Positions 48,101-62,400 of a stretch of DNA of 64,000 nt are shown piece by piece. The notes under the pieces are model-generated. The model was given only the letters and a program-made list of their open reading frames with translations. It was not told the origin of the DNA and searched no databases. Positions within the stretch are counted from its first letter, which is position 1. Each line of letters starts with the position of its first letter. Both the position numbers and the translations under genes were made by a program. Source of the stretch: Chondrosia reniformis (lineage: Eukaryota > Porifera > Demospongiae > Chondrillida > Chondrillidae); assembly GCA_947172415.1 (NCBI GenBank), contig OX359197.1, forward strand, positions 2,046,001 through 2,110,000. The letters are read 5' to 3'.

Positions 48101-49904
48101 GCGAATTTCGGTTCCACTCATTAGCAGTTCCACCCATTAACTCATTGAGCTCCTCAGGAGACACGAGTGATCATGAGTCCACAGATGAGGCATGCATGTG
48201 TTATATTTACATACAAAATCACATACTTGACTGCTTCAGAAGATCCAGAATCAGCTGCAAAATGGAGTGGCGACCATTTTCTAACAGAACATACTTGATT
48301 GGGTTTGCACCCATACGTAGTTATTAAGAGCTACGTACATACCATAGTAGAAGTGTACATATATAATACACACATATAAACATATTATACATGTAAGCCA
48401 TATATATACTCATGATCACTGATAAGTGCTTGCAATTTGTAATACAAAACAGGTGTTAAATGTATGCAGGCTATAATCCTGTTTAAACTTACTTCCATTA
48501 GTATATACTGGTTCTGTTGGGCTGTAAAGCTAAGTGGATCAGTACCATTTTCATCCAAGAGGTCTTGAATATTGCCCTTAAGTTTGTTACACAGGAATAT
48601 TATATGGGGCAAGAATGATAATCCTCCATTTAGCAGAGTGTGAAGCAAAGAGGTTTTGGACACTACTTCAGTTACATCAGGTAACTCCTAAACAAACACA
48701 ATACATTCAGTTTCATATAGCTATATCAGAGAGTACAGTAGTATATACTCTGTAAGTAGGGATGGGCTAAAAAACATGGCCGTCTTCAGTTTAACATATT
48801 AAACTCACACACCTGTTTTATATAAACAAAGGCACAACTACTGGCATCATGCACACATATATATACGTGTACATGTGTGCATACACATATGTACACACAC
48901 ACAAGCTGATATATATGTATTTATATGTGCACACAGATTTCCATGTACAATCAATTAAACATTGTCAGGGATAGCAGTATAGATTCTTATAATACCATAG
49001 CCACTTTGAGAATTAAGACTGTATAGTATAAGGCCTGTAGGATTGTATGCCTTGCAAAAATGGATGAGTTATAATTATTTATTTGTATTTACTTATCCAG
49101 TCTACCATAGTATTAATGTTACCAATATACATATCTCAAATAACCTGAAGTGCTATGGCAAAGTGATAGAAGCTGCCAACTTGTTTTGCCAGATCACTGA
49201 GCTTCAGGTCTGCAGCACTGTCATGGTGACACTGTGTTTTCTTCCTCTTCCTCTTGGGATCAAGCTTCATAAATTTTGCATCACTGCCTGTACATATATG
49301 TAGTTAAGCAATGCACATCATTCTAGTTTCAAAATTTTAGCTAATAATGAATATAGGCTCTATTTATGTGTATGCATAAAATTCATATAAATGTATCTTT
49401 GAATTCTGCTAGAGGCATATGCAGGGAGTGGGCTTCAGTCCCGACCTCTTGAACAGTAGAGTGGAGCACGAATATATATACACAATGTTACTTATACATG
49501 TGCTCCAATAATACATAATTACCTCTGTTGTCTTTAGTTGTACATAACTTTTTGCCCTCTTTCGATAACACTTTGGCTAATTCGGACGAACCTGTCGCGG
49601 CGGCTAAATGCATCAGACTGTAGTCATCCGATATATCTGAGGGGCTTATCACATTGTTCTTCCACAGGAGAATGACCAGATCTTCTCTACAACTAGCGAG
49701 AAGCAGCTCACAGAGAAACTGTAGAAAAGTTTTCTGTAGTGAATCCGTAATCGACTGTAGACACTCCTTAACATCAGTTAGCAGGCGATCATCTGCAGGG
49801 AAGAGACGCTGAATACTACTTTCCTTACTATTTATATTAAGTCGTGGGCCTATAGTCAGGTCATAGACCACTTTTTCTACGACAAAATATTTGTCGTCGG
49901 CCAT
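42126..49904 (-). CDS. Ankyrin-repeat protein, 813 aa, 17 exons
   Basis: Exons 5' to 3', all with matching phase: 49904-49523, 49287-49145, 48687-48493, 48330-48227, 47811-47487, 47194-47127, 46263-46146, 45813-45719, 45645-45534, 45120-45046, 44875-44674, 44141-43997, 43593-43533, 43447-43306, 43079-42995, 42595-42469, 42188-42126. Ankyrin units include SPLHFAADSGSSEAV, ILLKRGANPF, LPLHHACANF, VLIAIENGHLNIVKALVE, SSLHFAVQSGNKHLVLYIL and TPFHYAALKN, spread along most of the protein. The first 90 residues are not ankyrin and I do not recognise them. There is a basic KRKRKK patch at about 140 and a basic C-terminus. No second catalytic or signalling domain was found. Function unknown; probably an intracellular scaffold. 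I chose the ATG at 49904 because the upstream ATG (49949) lies too close to the TATA box. Confidence 0.88.
43735..43862 (-). repeat. Interspersed repeat with hammerhead-like core, copy 4
   Basis: Minus-strand copy in an intron of the ankyrin gene. It has the same core as copy 1, but three bases are missing from CTGATGA. GAAAC, AGCT and GTC remain. GGGTCA upstream and TGGCCC downstream keep first-stem pairing through a G-U pair. Confidence 0.65.
44523..44645. repeat. Dispersed repeat 'atgactgggaggtgatca', copy 2
   Basis: Relative of 31960-32095 in the same orientation, in the ankyrin-gene intron left of the exon at 44674-44875. A partial further copy of its right end lies at 44275-44300. Confidence 0.65.
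44933..44961. repeat. ATGG microsatellite
   Basis: Six to seven ATGG units between ankyrin-gene exons. It is followed at 44973-44990 by a single end of the 117-bp MITE family. Confidence 0.85.
48727..48785. repeat. Dispersed repeat related to 18485-18580
   Basis: Contains 'agagtacagtagtatatactct', 'aagtagggatggg' and 'aaaaaacatggccg', matching the repeat at 18485-18580 in order. It lies in the ankyrin-gene intron just right of the exon at 48493-48687. Confidence 0.6.
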
Positions 49905-49952
49905 CCAGCAGTTCTTTACAGGTGTAAAAATACAGACTCCTTTGCGCACACG

Positions 49953-49960
49953 CTTTTATA
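49953..49960 (-). promoter_or_regulatory. TATA box of the ankyrin gene
   Basis: TATAAAAG on the minus strand, about 50 bp before the chosen ATG. A start site near 49925-49930 would exclude the upstream in-frame ATG at 49949. The spacer to the stop codon of the SECISBP2-like gene is only about 490 bp. Confidence 0.6.
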
Positions 49961-50447
49961 TTTACTAATGGGTCTACAAATTTTGTATTTTATACGTATG
50001 AATAGCTTCTAAATTAAATTTTCTTTATAATCATATGCATATAAGGTATATAGCCTGCAATCATACTGAATATTACATCATATACTCTTTATTGTTTTCA
50101 TGATCCAGTCAAGGTACTTCCCAAGGGAAGGTGGCTTCATTAGCAGTGAACTTTTGTATAAACAAAGTTACTATACTAACTATAAACAGACTTAATTCAA
50201 TCATGTGTATTTCAATTTCAATAAATGGAATAACAACGAAACATTTCTTGGAATATTATGCTATGGGTGAAACCATCAAAGACAGTATGTAGTACTAGCT
50301 GTAACTACCATACACACATATATATATGTATTGAATATTATATACGTAAGTACATGCAGTAAAAGCCATTAATTGATTGAAAGTTTAAAAATGCATTTCA
50401 TAAAGTTTATGTAGGTAGGTGAGGTTACCAAAGAGATTCATTCTAAG
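49961..50447. other. Spacer between ankyrin and SECISBP2-like genes
   Basis: AT-rich, about 490 bp. It serves as 3' flank of the SECISBP2-like gene and upstream region of the ankyrin gene. A minus-strand AATAAA-like site occurs near 50090. No other feature was seen. Confidence 0.5.
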
Positions 50448-53400
50448 CTATGTAGAAATATTAGGTACAAAAATGGATGCATTTACATTAAATTGAAAAG
50501 GTTTACGTGGCTCACTAGCCAGCATTGTGGTAACTTCAGAATCTTCTTGTTCATTGCAACTGCTCTTTGAATGACCTTGTAATAATTGTAAATAAATTTC
50601 TCTTGATAGTGATTCAGTCCCATTTGGCTGCTGAACATTGTGTCCAATACATTCATTAAATGGTTGACTATCTTCCTGGGTACTTTGGGTGGCTACTTCA
50701 ATCCTCTTTCTGTAAACGTCTTTGGCTAGCTCAAGTTTCTCCATCAAGAGTTTGTAGTATCTCTGCATGACAGCAAAACAGAAAGAACATCAGAAAAAAA
50801 CACTTTTGGAAACGTTATCAACAGACACTGTATGAGATATTTGTACGTATATGTATTAGCTATACCATGGCGCTGAGGTGTATATGGATTTTAGAAGCAC
50901 GAGCCCTGAGGGCACATAGCAAGTGTATCTAAAATCCATATACACCAAAGCGCCATGGTATGAGTGATTATATATTCAGTCACTGGGGGGGGGCTTTTAT
51001 CACTGTTTTGCGGGACATTCGATCGAAATCAGGATGGCTCCTGCAGCTAGTGTCTGGTTGTTTTTGCTTGGACTTCATTGAATTATGAATTGTTATTATA
51101 AGCTTGGTGCAGCTTCATGAAATCACTTACCACCTACTACATTTGGGCAGGGATTTAAGAAGCCCATGCAGGTATATAGCTTCTTAAATCCTGTTATATT
51201 CCAGAACAGGCTTCTTCTGTGGTTATATCCTGGTTATGGAATTCAACCACATATGTACATACATACTTAGGCCAAATGTATACCCTATTCCTGTAGATAT
51301 GGTTGACATACATAAGAGGTTAGGAAATACTTGGCTATTTTTTCCTTGACTTTTTGTTTGGCAACAACATGTACATTTTCACATGGACTTCTCCCTAACA
51401 ATCTAGTCGACTTCAAAACACAAATCTGCTGGCAAGTTTAATATGCAAGTTAACTGATTTAAGATCTTTCTTCAGCTATCTACTATCATATAATATGTCA
51501 TTTACTCATAGGCTGTTTGCTCTACAATATCAACACTATTCACCAGCATTTTACCATGGCAGATTTAGGGGACAGTGCCTTGGGTGCTGAATCCCATCCT
51601 GAGAGTTTGAGATTGCAGAAGACATATGTATCACTGCCAAACTGTCTCATACTCTTTCTCTGTCACACTCTCACGTACGTATATAACCTAGTACCACCTT
51701 TCAAATTTCTAGATACACCTCTAACTTACATATGTACGTATTTATGCAATACAATATCACAGCTTTTATCATTTATTTATCCTTCCATGTATTGGTGTGT
51801 CTACCCTATGCAGGACCCCTGGTGACTAGCATTGCTTAAGGGACACTTCCTGTTAAAATACAATTATTTTTTATCTATCTATAACAGTAGCAGTTAAGTG
51901 TGTTATATTACTGGTCTTTTTGGCAATCAGTGGCCACAATCTAGCAACTGGTGCGTAATGCCTACTTAAGTAGTACCACTACCTTAACAGTGAAATACCA
52001 TCATATATGTAACTGACCTCTGCTCCGTCATAGGAGAATATCCCAACAATGCTAACTAACCTCTGCTCCATCATAGGAGAATATCCCAACAACACTAACT
52101 AACCTCTGCTCCATCATAGGAGAATATACCAACAACACTAACTAACCTCTGCTCCATCATAGGAGAATATACCAACAACACTAACTAACCTCTGCTCCAT
52201 CATAGGAGAATATACCAACAACACTAACTAACCTCTGCTCCATCATAGGAGAATATCCCAACAATGCTAACTAACCTCTGCTCCATCATAGGAGAATACA
52301 CTAACTAACCTCTGCTCCATCATAGGAGAATATCCCAACAACGCTAACTAACCTCTGCTCCATCATAGGAGAATATCCCAACAACACTAACTAACCTCTG
52401 CTCCATCGTAGGAGAATATCCCAACAACGCTAACTAACCTCTGCTCCATCATAGGAGAATATCCCAACAACGCTAACCAACCTCTGCTCCATCATAGGAG
52501 AATATCCCAACAACGCTAACTAACCTCTGCTCCATCATAGGAGAATATCCCAACAACGCTAACTAACCTCTGCTCCATCATAGGAGAATATCCCAACAAC
52601 GCTAACTAACCTCTGCTCCATCATAGGAGAATATCCCAACAACGCTAACTAACCTCTGCTCCATCATAGGAGAATATACCAACAACACTAACTAACCTCT
52701 GCTCCATCATAGGAGAATATACCAACAACGCTAACTAACCTCTGCTCCATCATAGGAGAATATCCCAACAACACTAACTAACCTCTGCTCCATCATAGGA
52801 GAATATCTCAACAACACTAACTAACCTCTGCTCCATCATTAGAGAATATACCAACAACGCTAACTAACCTCTGCTCCATCATAGCAGAATATCCCAACAA
52901 CACTAACTAACCTCTGCTCCATCATTAGAGAATATACCAACAACGCTAACTAACCTCTGCTCCATCATAGCAGAATATCCCAACAACACTAACTAACCTC
53001 TGCTCCATCATAGCAGAATATCCCAACAACACTAACTAACCTCTGCTCCATCATAGGAGAATATCCCAACAACACTAACTAACCTCTGCTCCATCATAGC
53101 AGAATATCCCAACAACACTAACTAACCTCTGCTCCATCATAGGAGAATATCCCAACAACACTAACTAACCTCTGCTCCATCATAGGAGAATATACCAAAA
53201 ACGCTAACTAACCTCTGCTCCATCATAGCAGAATATCCCAACAACACTAACTAACCTCTGCTCCATCATAGGAGAATATCCCAACAACACTAACTAACCT
53301 CTGCTCCATCATAGGAGAATATCCCAACAACACTAACTAACCTCTGCTCCATCATAGGAGAATATCCCAACAACACTAACTAACCTCTGCTCCATCATAG

Positions 53401-56400
53401 GAGAATATCCCAACAACACTAACTAACCTCTGCTCCATCATAGCAGAATATCCCAACAACACTAACTAACCTCTGCTCCATCATAGGAGAATATCCCAAC
53501 AACACTAACTAACCTCTGCTCTATCATAGGAGAATATCCCAACAACACTAACTAACCTCTGCTCCATCATAGGAGAATATCACAACAACACTAACCAACC
53601 TCTGCTCCATCATAGGAGAATATCCCAACAACACTAACTAACCTCTGCTCCATCATAGGAGAATATCCCAACAACACTAACTAACCTCTGCTCCATCATA
53701 GGAGAATATCCCAACAACACTAACTAACCTCTGCTCCATCATAGGAGAATATCCCAACAACACTAACTAACCTCTGCTCCATCATAGGAGAATATCCCAA
53801 CAACGCTAACCAACCTCTGCTCCATCATAGGAGAATATCCCAACAACACTAACTAACCTCTGCTCCATCATAGGAGAATATCCCAACAACGCTAACCAAC
53901 CTCTGCTCCATCATAGGAGAATATCCCAACAACGCTAACTAACCTCTGCTCCATCATAGGAGAATATCCCAACAACGCTAACCAACCTCTGCTCCATCAT
54001 AGGAGAATATCCCAACAACACTAACTAACCTCTGCTCCATCATAGCAGAATATCCCAACAACACTAACTAACCTCTGCTCCATCATAGCAGAATATCTCA
54101 ACAATGCTAACTAACCTCTGCTCCATCATAGGAGAATATACCAACAACGCTAACTAACCTCTGCTCCATCATAGGAGAATATCCCAACAATGCTAACTAA
54201 CCTCTGCTCCATCATAGGAGAATATCCCAACAACACTAACTAACCTCTGCTCCATCATAGGAGAATATACCAACAACACTAACTAACCTCTGCTCCATCA
54301 TAGGAGAATATACCAACAACGCTAACTAACCTCTGCTCCATTGTAGGAGAATATCCCAACAATGCTAACTAACCTCTGCTCCATCATAGGAGAATACACT
54401 AACTAACCTCTGCTCCATCATAGGAGAATATCCCAACAACGCTAACTAACCTCTGCTCCATCATAGGAGAATATCCCAACAACACTAACTAACCTCTGCT
54501 CCATCGTAGGAGAATATCCCAACAACGCTAACTAACCTCTGCTCCATCATAGGAGAATATCCCAACAACGCTAACCAACCTCTGCTCCATCATAGGAGAA
54601 TATCCCAACAACGCTAACTAACCTCTGCTCCATCATAGGAGAATATCCCAACAACGCTAACTAACCTCTGCTCCATCATAGGAGAATATCCCAACAACGC
54701 TAACTAACCTCTGCTCCATCATAGGAGAATATCCCAACAACGCTAACTAACCTCTGCTCCATCATAGGAGAATATACCAACAACACTAACTAACCTCTGC
54801 TCCATCATAGGAGAATATACCAACAACGCTAACTAACCTCTGCTCCATCATAGGAGAATATCCCAACAACACTAACTAACCTCTGCTCCATCATAGGAGA
54901 ATATCTCAACAACACTAACTAACCTCTGCTCCATCATTAGAGAATATACCAACAACGCTAACTAACCTCTGCTCCATCATAGCAGAATATCCCAACAACA
55001 CTAACTAACCTCTGCTCCATCATAGCAGAATATCCCAACAACACTAACTAACCTCTGCTCCATCATAGGAGAATATCCCAACAACACTAACTAACCTCTG
55101 CTCCATCATAGCAGAATATCCCAACAACACTAACTAACCTCTGCTCCATCATAGGAGAATATCCCAACAACACTAACTAACCTCTGCTCCATCATAGGAG
55201 AATATACCAACAACGCTAACTAACCTCTGCTCCATCATAGCAGAATATCCCAACAACACTAACTAACCTCTGCTCCATCATAGGAGAATATCCCAACAAC
55301 ACTAACTAACCTCTGCTCCATCATAGGAGAATATCCCAACAACACTAACTAACCTCTGCTCCATCATAGGAGAATATCCCAACAACACTAACTAACCTTT
55401 GCTCCATCATAGGAGAATATACCAACAATGCTAACTAACCTCTGCTCCATTATAGGAGAATATCCCAACAACGCTAACTAACCTCTGCTCCATTATAGGA
55501 GAATATCCCAACAACGCTAACTAACCTCTGCTCCATCATAGGAGAATATACCAACAACACTAACTAACCTCTGCTCCATCATAGGAGAATATCCCAACAA
55601 CACTAACTAACCTCTGATCCATCATAGGAGAATATCCCAACAACGCTAACTAACCTCTGCTCCATCATAGGAGAATATCCCAACAACGCTAACTAACCTC
55701 TGCTCCATCATAGGAGAATATACCAACAATGCTAACTAACCTCTGCTCCATTATAGGAGAATATCCCAACAACGCTAACTAACCTCTGCTCCATCATAGG
55801 AGAATATCCCAACAACGCTAACTAACCTCTGCTCCATCATAGGAGAATATACCAACAATGCTAACTAACCTCTGCTCCATCGTAGGAGAATATCCCAACA
55901 ACGCTAACTAACCTCTGCTCCATCATAGGAGAATATCCCAACAACACTAACTAACCTCTGCTCCATCGTAGGAGAATATCCCAACAACGCTAACTAACCT
56001 CTGCTCCATCATAGGAGAATATCCCAACAACACTAACTAACCTCTGCTCCATCGTAGGAGAATATCCCAACAACGCTAACTAACCTCTGCTCCATCATAG
56101 GAGAATATCCCAACAACACTAACTAACCTCTGCTCCATCATAGGAGAATATCCCAACAACGCTAACTAACCTCTGCTCCATCATAGGAGAATATCCCAAC
56201 AACACTAACTAACCTCTGCTCCATCGTAGGAGAATATCCCAACAACACTAACTAACCTCTGCTTCATCGTAGGAGAATATCCCAACAACGCTAACTAACC
56301 TCTGCTCCATCATAGGAGAATATCCCAACAACGCTAACTAACCTCTGCTCCATCATAGGAGAATATCCCAACAACACTAACTAACCTCTGCTCCATCATA

Positions 56401-59400
56401 GGAGAATATCCCAACAACGCTAACTAACCTCTGCTCCATCATAGCAGAATATCCCAACAACACTAACTAACCTCTGCTCCATCATAGGAGAATATCCCAA
56501 CAACACTAACTAACCTCTGCTCCATCGTAGGAGAATATCCCAACAACACTAACTAACCTCTGCTCCATCATAGGAGAATATCCCAACAACACTAACTAAC
56601 CTCTGCTCTATCATAGGAGAATATCCCAACAACACTAACTAACCTCTGCTCCATCATAGGAGAATATCACAACAACACTAACCAACCTCTGCTCCATCAT
56701 AGGAGAATATCCCAACAACACTAACTAACCTCTGCTCCATCATAGGAGAATATCCCAACAACACTAACTAACCTCTGCTCCATCATAGGAGAATATCCCA
56801 ACAACACTAACTAACCTCTGCTCCATCATAGGAGAATATCCCAACAACACTAACTAACCTCTGCTCCATCATAGGAGAATATCCCAACAACGCTAACCAA
56901 CCTCTGCTCCATCATAGGAGAATATCCCAACAACACTAACTAACCTCTGCTCCATCATAGGAGAATATCCCAACAACGCTAACTAACCTCTGCTCCATCA
57001 TAGGAGAATATCCCAACAACACTAACCAACCTCTGCTCCATCATAGGAGAATATCCCAACAACACTAACTAACCTCTGCTCCATCATAGGAGAATATCCC
57101 AACAACACTAACTAACCTCTGCTCCATCATAGGAGAATATCCCAACAACACTAACTAACTTCTGCTCCATCATAGGAGAATATCCCAACAACACTAACTA
57201 ACCTCTGCTCCATCATAGGAGAATATCCCAACAACGCTAACCAACCTCTGCTCCATCATAGGAGAATATCCCAACAACACTAACTAACCTCTGCTCCATC
57301 ATAGGAGAATATCCCAACAACACTAACTAACCTCTGCTCCATCATAGGAGAATATCCCAACAACGCTAACTAACCTCTGCTCCATCATAGGAGAATACAC
57401 TAACTAACCTCTGCTCCATCATAGGAGAATATCCCAACAACGCTAACTAACCTCTGCTCCATCATAGGAGAATATCCCAACAACGCTAACCAACCTCTGC
57501 TCCATCATAGGAGAATATCCCAACAACACTAACTAACCTCTGCTCCATCATAGGAGAATATCCCAACAACACTAACTAACCTCTGCTCCATCATAGGAGA
57601 ATATCCCAACAACGCTAACTAACCTCTGCTCCATCATAGGAGAATACACTAACTAACCTCTGCTCCATCATAGGAGAATATCCCAACAACGCTAACTAAC
57701 CTCTGCTCCATCATAGGAGAATATCCCAACAACACTAACTAACCTCTGCTCCATCGTAGGAGAATATCCCAACAACGCTAACTAACCTCTGCTCCATCAT
57801 AGGAGAATATCCCAACAACACTAACTAACCTCTGCTCCATTATAGGAGAATATCCCAACAACACTAACTAACCTCTGCTCCATCATAGGAGAATATCAAC
57901 AGACACTGTATGAGATATTTGTACGTATATGTATTAGCTATACCACGGTGCTGAGGTGTATATGGATTTTAGAAGCACGAGCCCTGAGGGCACATAGCAA
58001 GTGTATCTAAAATCCATATACACCAAAGCGCCATGGTACGAGTAATTATATATTCATTCACTGGGGGGGGGGGCTTTCATCACTGTTTTGCGGGACATTT
58101 GATCGAAATCAGGATGGCTCCTGCAGCTAGTGTCTGGTTGTTTTTGCTTGGACTTCATTGAATTATGAATTGTTATTATAAGCTTGGTGCAGTTTCATGA
58201 AATCACTTACCACCTTCTATATTTGGGCAGGGATTTAAGAAGCCCATGCAGGTATATAGCTTCTTAAATCCTGTTATATTCCAGAACAGGCTTCTTCTGT
58301 GGTTATATCCTGGTTATGGAATTCAACCACATATGCACATACATACTTAGGCCAAATGTATACCCAATTCCTGTAGATATGGTTGACATACATAAGAGGT
58401 TAGGAAATACTTGGCTATTTTTTCCCTGACTTTTTGTTTGGCAACAACATGTACATTTTCACATGGACTTCTCCCTAACAATCTAGTCGACTTCAAAACA
58501 CAAATCTGCTGGCAAGTTTAATATGCAAGTTAACTGATTTAAGATCTTTCTTCAGCTATTTACTATCATATAATATGTCATTTACTCATAGGCTGTTTGC
58601 TCTACAATATCAACACTATTCACCAGCATTTTACCATGGCAGATTTAGGGGACAGTGCCTTGGGTGCTGAATCCCATCCTGAGAGTTTGAGATTGCAGAA
58701 GACATATGTATCACTGCCAAACTGTCTCATACTCTTTCTCTGTCACACTCTCACGTACGTATATAACCTAGTACCACCTTTCAAATTTCTAGATACACCT
58801 CTAACTTACATATGTACGTATTTATGCAATACAATATCACAGCTTTTATCATTTATTTATCCTTCCATGTAGTGGTGTGTCTACCCTATGCAGGACCCCT
58901 GGTAGACTAGCATTGCTTAAGGGACACTTCCTGTTAAAATACAATTATTTTTTATCTATCTATAACAGTAGCAGTTAAGTGTGTTATATTACTGGTCTTT
59001 TTGGCAATCAGTGGCCACAATCTAGCAACTGGTGCGTAATGCCTACTTAAGTAGTACCACTACCTTAACAGTGAAATACCATCATATATGTAACTGACCT
59101 CTGCTCCGTCATAGGAGAATATCCCAACAATGCTAACTAACCTCTGCTCCATCATAGGAGAATATCCCAACAACACTAACTAACCTCTGCTCCATCATAG
59201 GAGAATATACCAACAACACTAACTAACCTCTGCTCCATCATAGGAGAATATACCAACAACGCTAACTAACCTCTGCTCCATTGTAGGAGAATATCCCAAC
59301 AATGCTAACTAACCTCTGCTCCATCATAGGAGAATACACTAACTAACCTCTGCTCCATCATAGGAGAAAATCCCAACAACGCTAACTAACCTCTGCTCCA

Positions 59401-62400
59401 TCATAGGAGAATATCCCAACAACACTAACTAACCTCTGCTCCATCATAGGAGAATATCCCAACAACACTAACTAACCTCTGCTCCATCATAGGAGAATAT
59501 CCCAACAACACTAACTAACCTCTGCTCCATCATAGCAGAATATCCCAACAACACTAACTAACCTCTGCTCCATCATAGGAGAATATCCCAACAACACTAA
59601 CTAACCTCTGCTCCATCATAGGAGAATATCCCAACAACGCTAACTAACCTCTGCTCCATCATAGGAGAATATCCCAACAATACTAACTAACCTCTGCTCC
59701 ATCGTAGGAGAATATCCCAACAACGCTAACCAACCTCTGCTCCATCATAGCAGAATATCCCAACAACACTAACTAACCTCTGCTCCATTATAGGAGAATA
59801 TCCCAACAACACTAACTAACCTCTGCTCCATCATAGGAGAATATCAACAGACACTGTATGAGATATTTGTACGTATATGTATTAGCTATACCACGGCGCT
59901 GAGGTGTATATGGATTTTAGAAGCACGAGTCCTGAGGGCACATGGCAAGTGCATCTAAAATCCATATACACCAAAGCGCCATGGTACGAGTAATTATATA
60001 TTCAGTCACTGGGGGGGGCTTTCATCACTGTTTTGCGGGACATTTGATCGAAATCAGGATGGCTCCTGCAGCTAGTGTCTGGTTGTTTTTGCTTGGACTT
60101 CATTGAATTATGAATTGTTATTATAAGCTTGGTGCAGTTTCATGAAATCACTTACCACCTTCTATATTTGGGCAGGGATTTAAGAAGCCCATGCAGGTAT
60201 ATAGCTTCTTAAATCCTGTTATATTCCAGAACAGGCTTCTTCTGTGGTTATATCCTGGTTATGGAATTCAACCACATATGCACATACATACTTAGGCCAA
60301 ATGTATACCCTATTCCTGTAGATATGGTTGACATACATAAGAGGTTAGGAAATACTTGGCTATTTTTTCCCTGACTTTTTGTTTGGCAACAACATGTACA
60401 TTTTCACATGGACTTCTCCCTAACAATCTAGTCGACTTCAAAACACAAATCTGCTGGCAAGTTTAATATGCAAGTTAACTGATTTAAGATCTTTCTTCAG
60501 CTATCTACTATCATATAATATGTCATTTACTCATAGGCTGTTTGCTCTACAATATCAACACTATACACCAGCATTTTACCATGGCAGATTTAGGGGACAG
60601 TGCCTTGGGTGCTGAATCCCATCCTGAGAGTTTGAGATTGCAGAAGACATATGTATCACTGCCAAACTGTCTCATACTCTTTCTCTGTCACACTCTCACG
60701 TACATATATAACCTAGTACCACCTTTCAAATTTCTAGATACACCTCTAACTTACATATGTACGTATTTATGCAATACAATATCACAGCTTTTATCATTTA
60801 TTTATCCTTCCATGTATTGGTATGTCTACCCTATGCAGGACCCCTGGTGACTAGCATTGCTTAAGGGACACTTCCTGTTAAAAATCAAAATTTATTTATC
60901 TATCTATAACAGTAGCAGTTAAGTGTGTTATATTACTGGTCTTTTTGGCAATCAGTGGCCACAATCTAGCAACTGGTGCATAATACCTACTTACGTAAGT
61001 AGCACCACTACCTTAACAGTGAAATACCATCAGATATGTAACTAACCTCTGCTCCATCATAGGAGAATATCCCAACAATGCTAACTAACCTCTGCTCCAT
61101 CATAGGAGAATATCCCAACAATGCTAACTAACCTCTGCTCCATCATAGGAGAATATCCCAACAACACTAACTAACCTCTGCTGCATCATAGGAGAATATA
61201 CCAACAACACTAACTAACCTCAGCTCCATCATAGGAGAATACACTAACTAACCTCTGCTCCATCATAGGAGAATATACCAACAACACTAACTAACCTCTG
61301 CTCCATCATAGGAGAATACACTAACTAACCTCTGCTCCATCATAGCAGAATATCCCAACAACACTAACTAACCTCTGCTCCATCATAGCAGAATATACCA
61401 ACAACACTAACTAACCTCTGCTCCATTATAGGAGAATATCCCAACAACGCTAACTAACCTCTGCTCCATTATAGGAGAATATCCCAACAACGCTAACTAA
61501 CCTCTGCTCCATCATAGGAGAATATCCCAACAACGCTAACTGGCACCTTTTTGTACAATATCTTTCCTAGCTGTTGCTTAGTAAGTGTAAAGAGAATAGG
61601 TATCTCCTGATCCCTACAGCTTTGGATTATATCATACACATGATCATTGATACCTCCTACAGGAATAAACAACATCTTCATTATATACACATTAATGTAT
61701 GTAAATACGCACATAACTACATACGTACATAAGGCATTACGTACATACATACATACGTATAGGGATCTTTTAAACTGATAATCAGTAATACTGAAATAAC
61801 ACTATTGGGAAGTAATGATTACCTGTGGAAGTAATGCGATCCAAGTTACAGGCCATAATGACAAGTTTCAATTTCTTCAGTTTTAGATGTTTTAATACTT
61901 CCCTCAGCCCACAAATGTATCTTCTCTTCATCATATACTTTTGCGGCTCATTGTGGTAGACTCTGTCCTGGAACCGCAGCAGTTCAGATAGCATAGTACA
62001 AGTCAATTGCTCCATCTCAGGATCATTCATATGACTACAATACCTGGAGAGATTCACATTCAAGGACTCCTATATAAACATAATCCTATACACGTACATG
62101 GACACTACAAAGTATTTCACCATATTCCTATATGCATTGAACACTACATTGTATTACTACATATTCCTATATGCAGTGAACACTACATTGTATTTCTACA
62201 TAATCCTATATGCAGTGAACACTACATTGTATTTCTACATATTCCTATATGCAGTGAACACTACATTGTATTTCTACATAATCCTATATGCATTGAGCAC
62301 TATATTGTATTTCTACATATTCCTATATGCATGGACACTTACTCTCTAAACTTTCTATTGTGAATACCCTTAGGTTTACTGCTAATTTCCTCACAAATTG

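Noticed and set aside
49905-49949. Upstream ATG at 49949 as the start of the ankyrin protein
   Set aside because: A TATA box at 49953-49960 places the transcription start downstream of it. The ATG at 49904 has better context (GGATGGCC).
51517-51825. Plus-strand 102-codon frame repeated at 58597 and 60542, conserved in all three spacers
   Set aside because: Conservation is explained by the spacer duplication. The copy at 58597 has a premature stop, and the frame has no recognisable domain or promoter.
52011-57896. CRISPR-like array of short repeats
   Set aside because: The unit is a contiguous 43-bp tandem repeat without unique spacers, in a eukaryotic intron, and derives from an SBP2 exon.
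62007-62363. Plus-strand frame with repeated IPICSEHYIVFLHN units
   Set aside because: It is the translation of a 39-bp tandem repeat in an SBP2 intron. The period is a multiple of three, so it stays open by chance.
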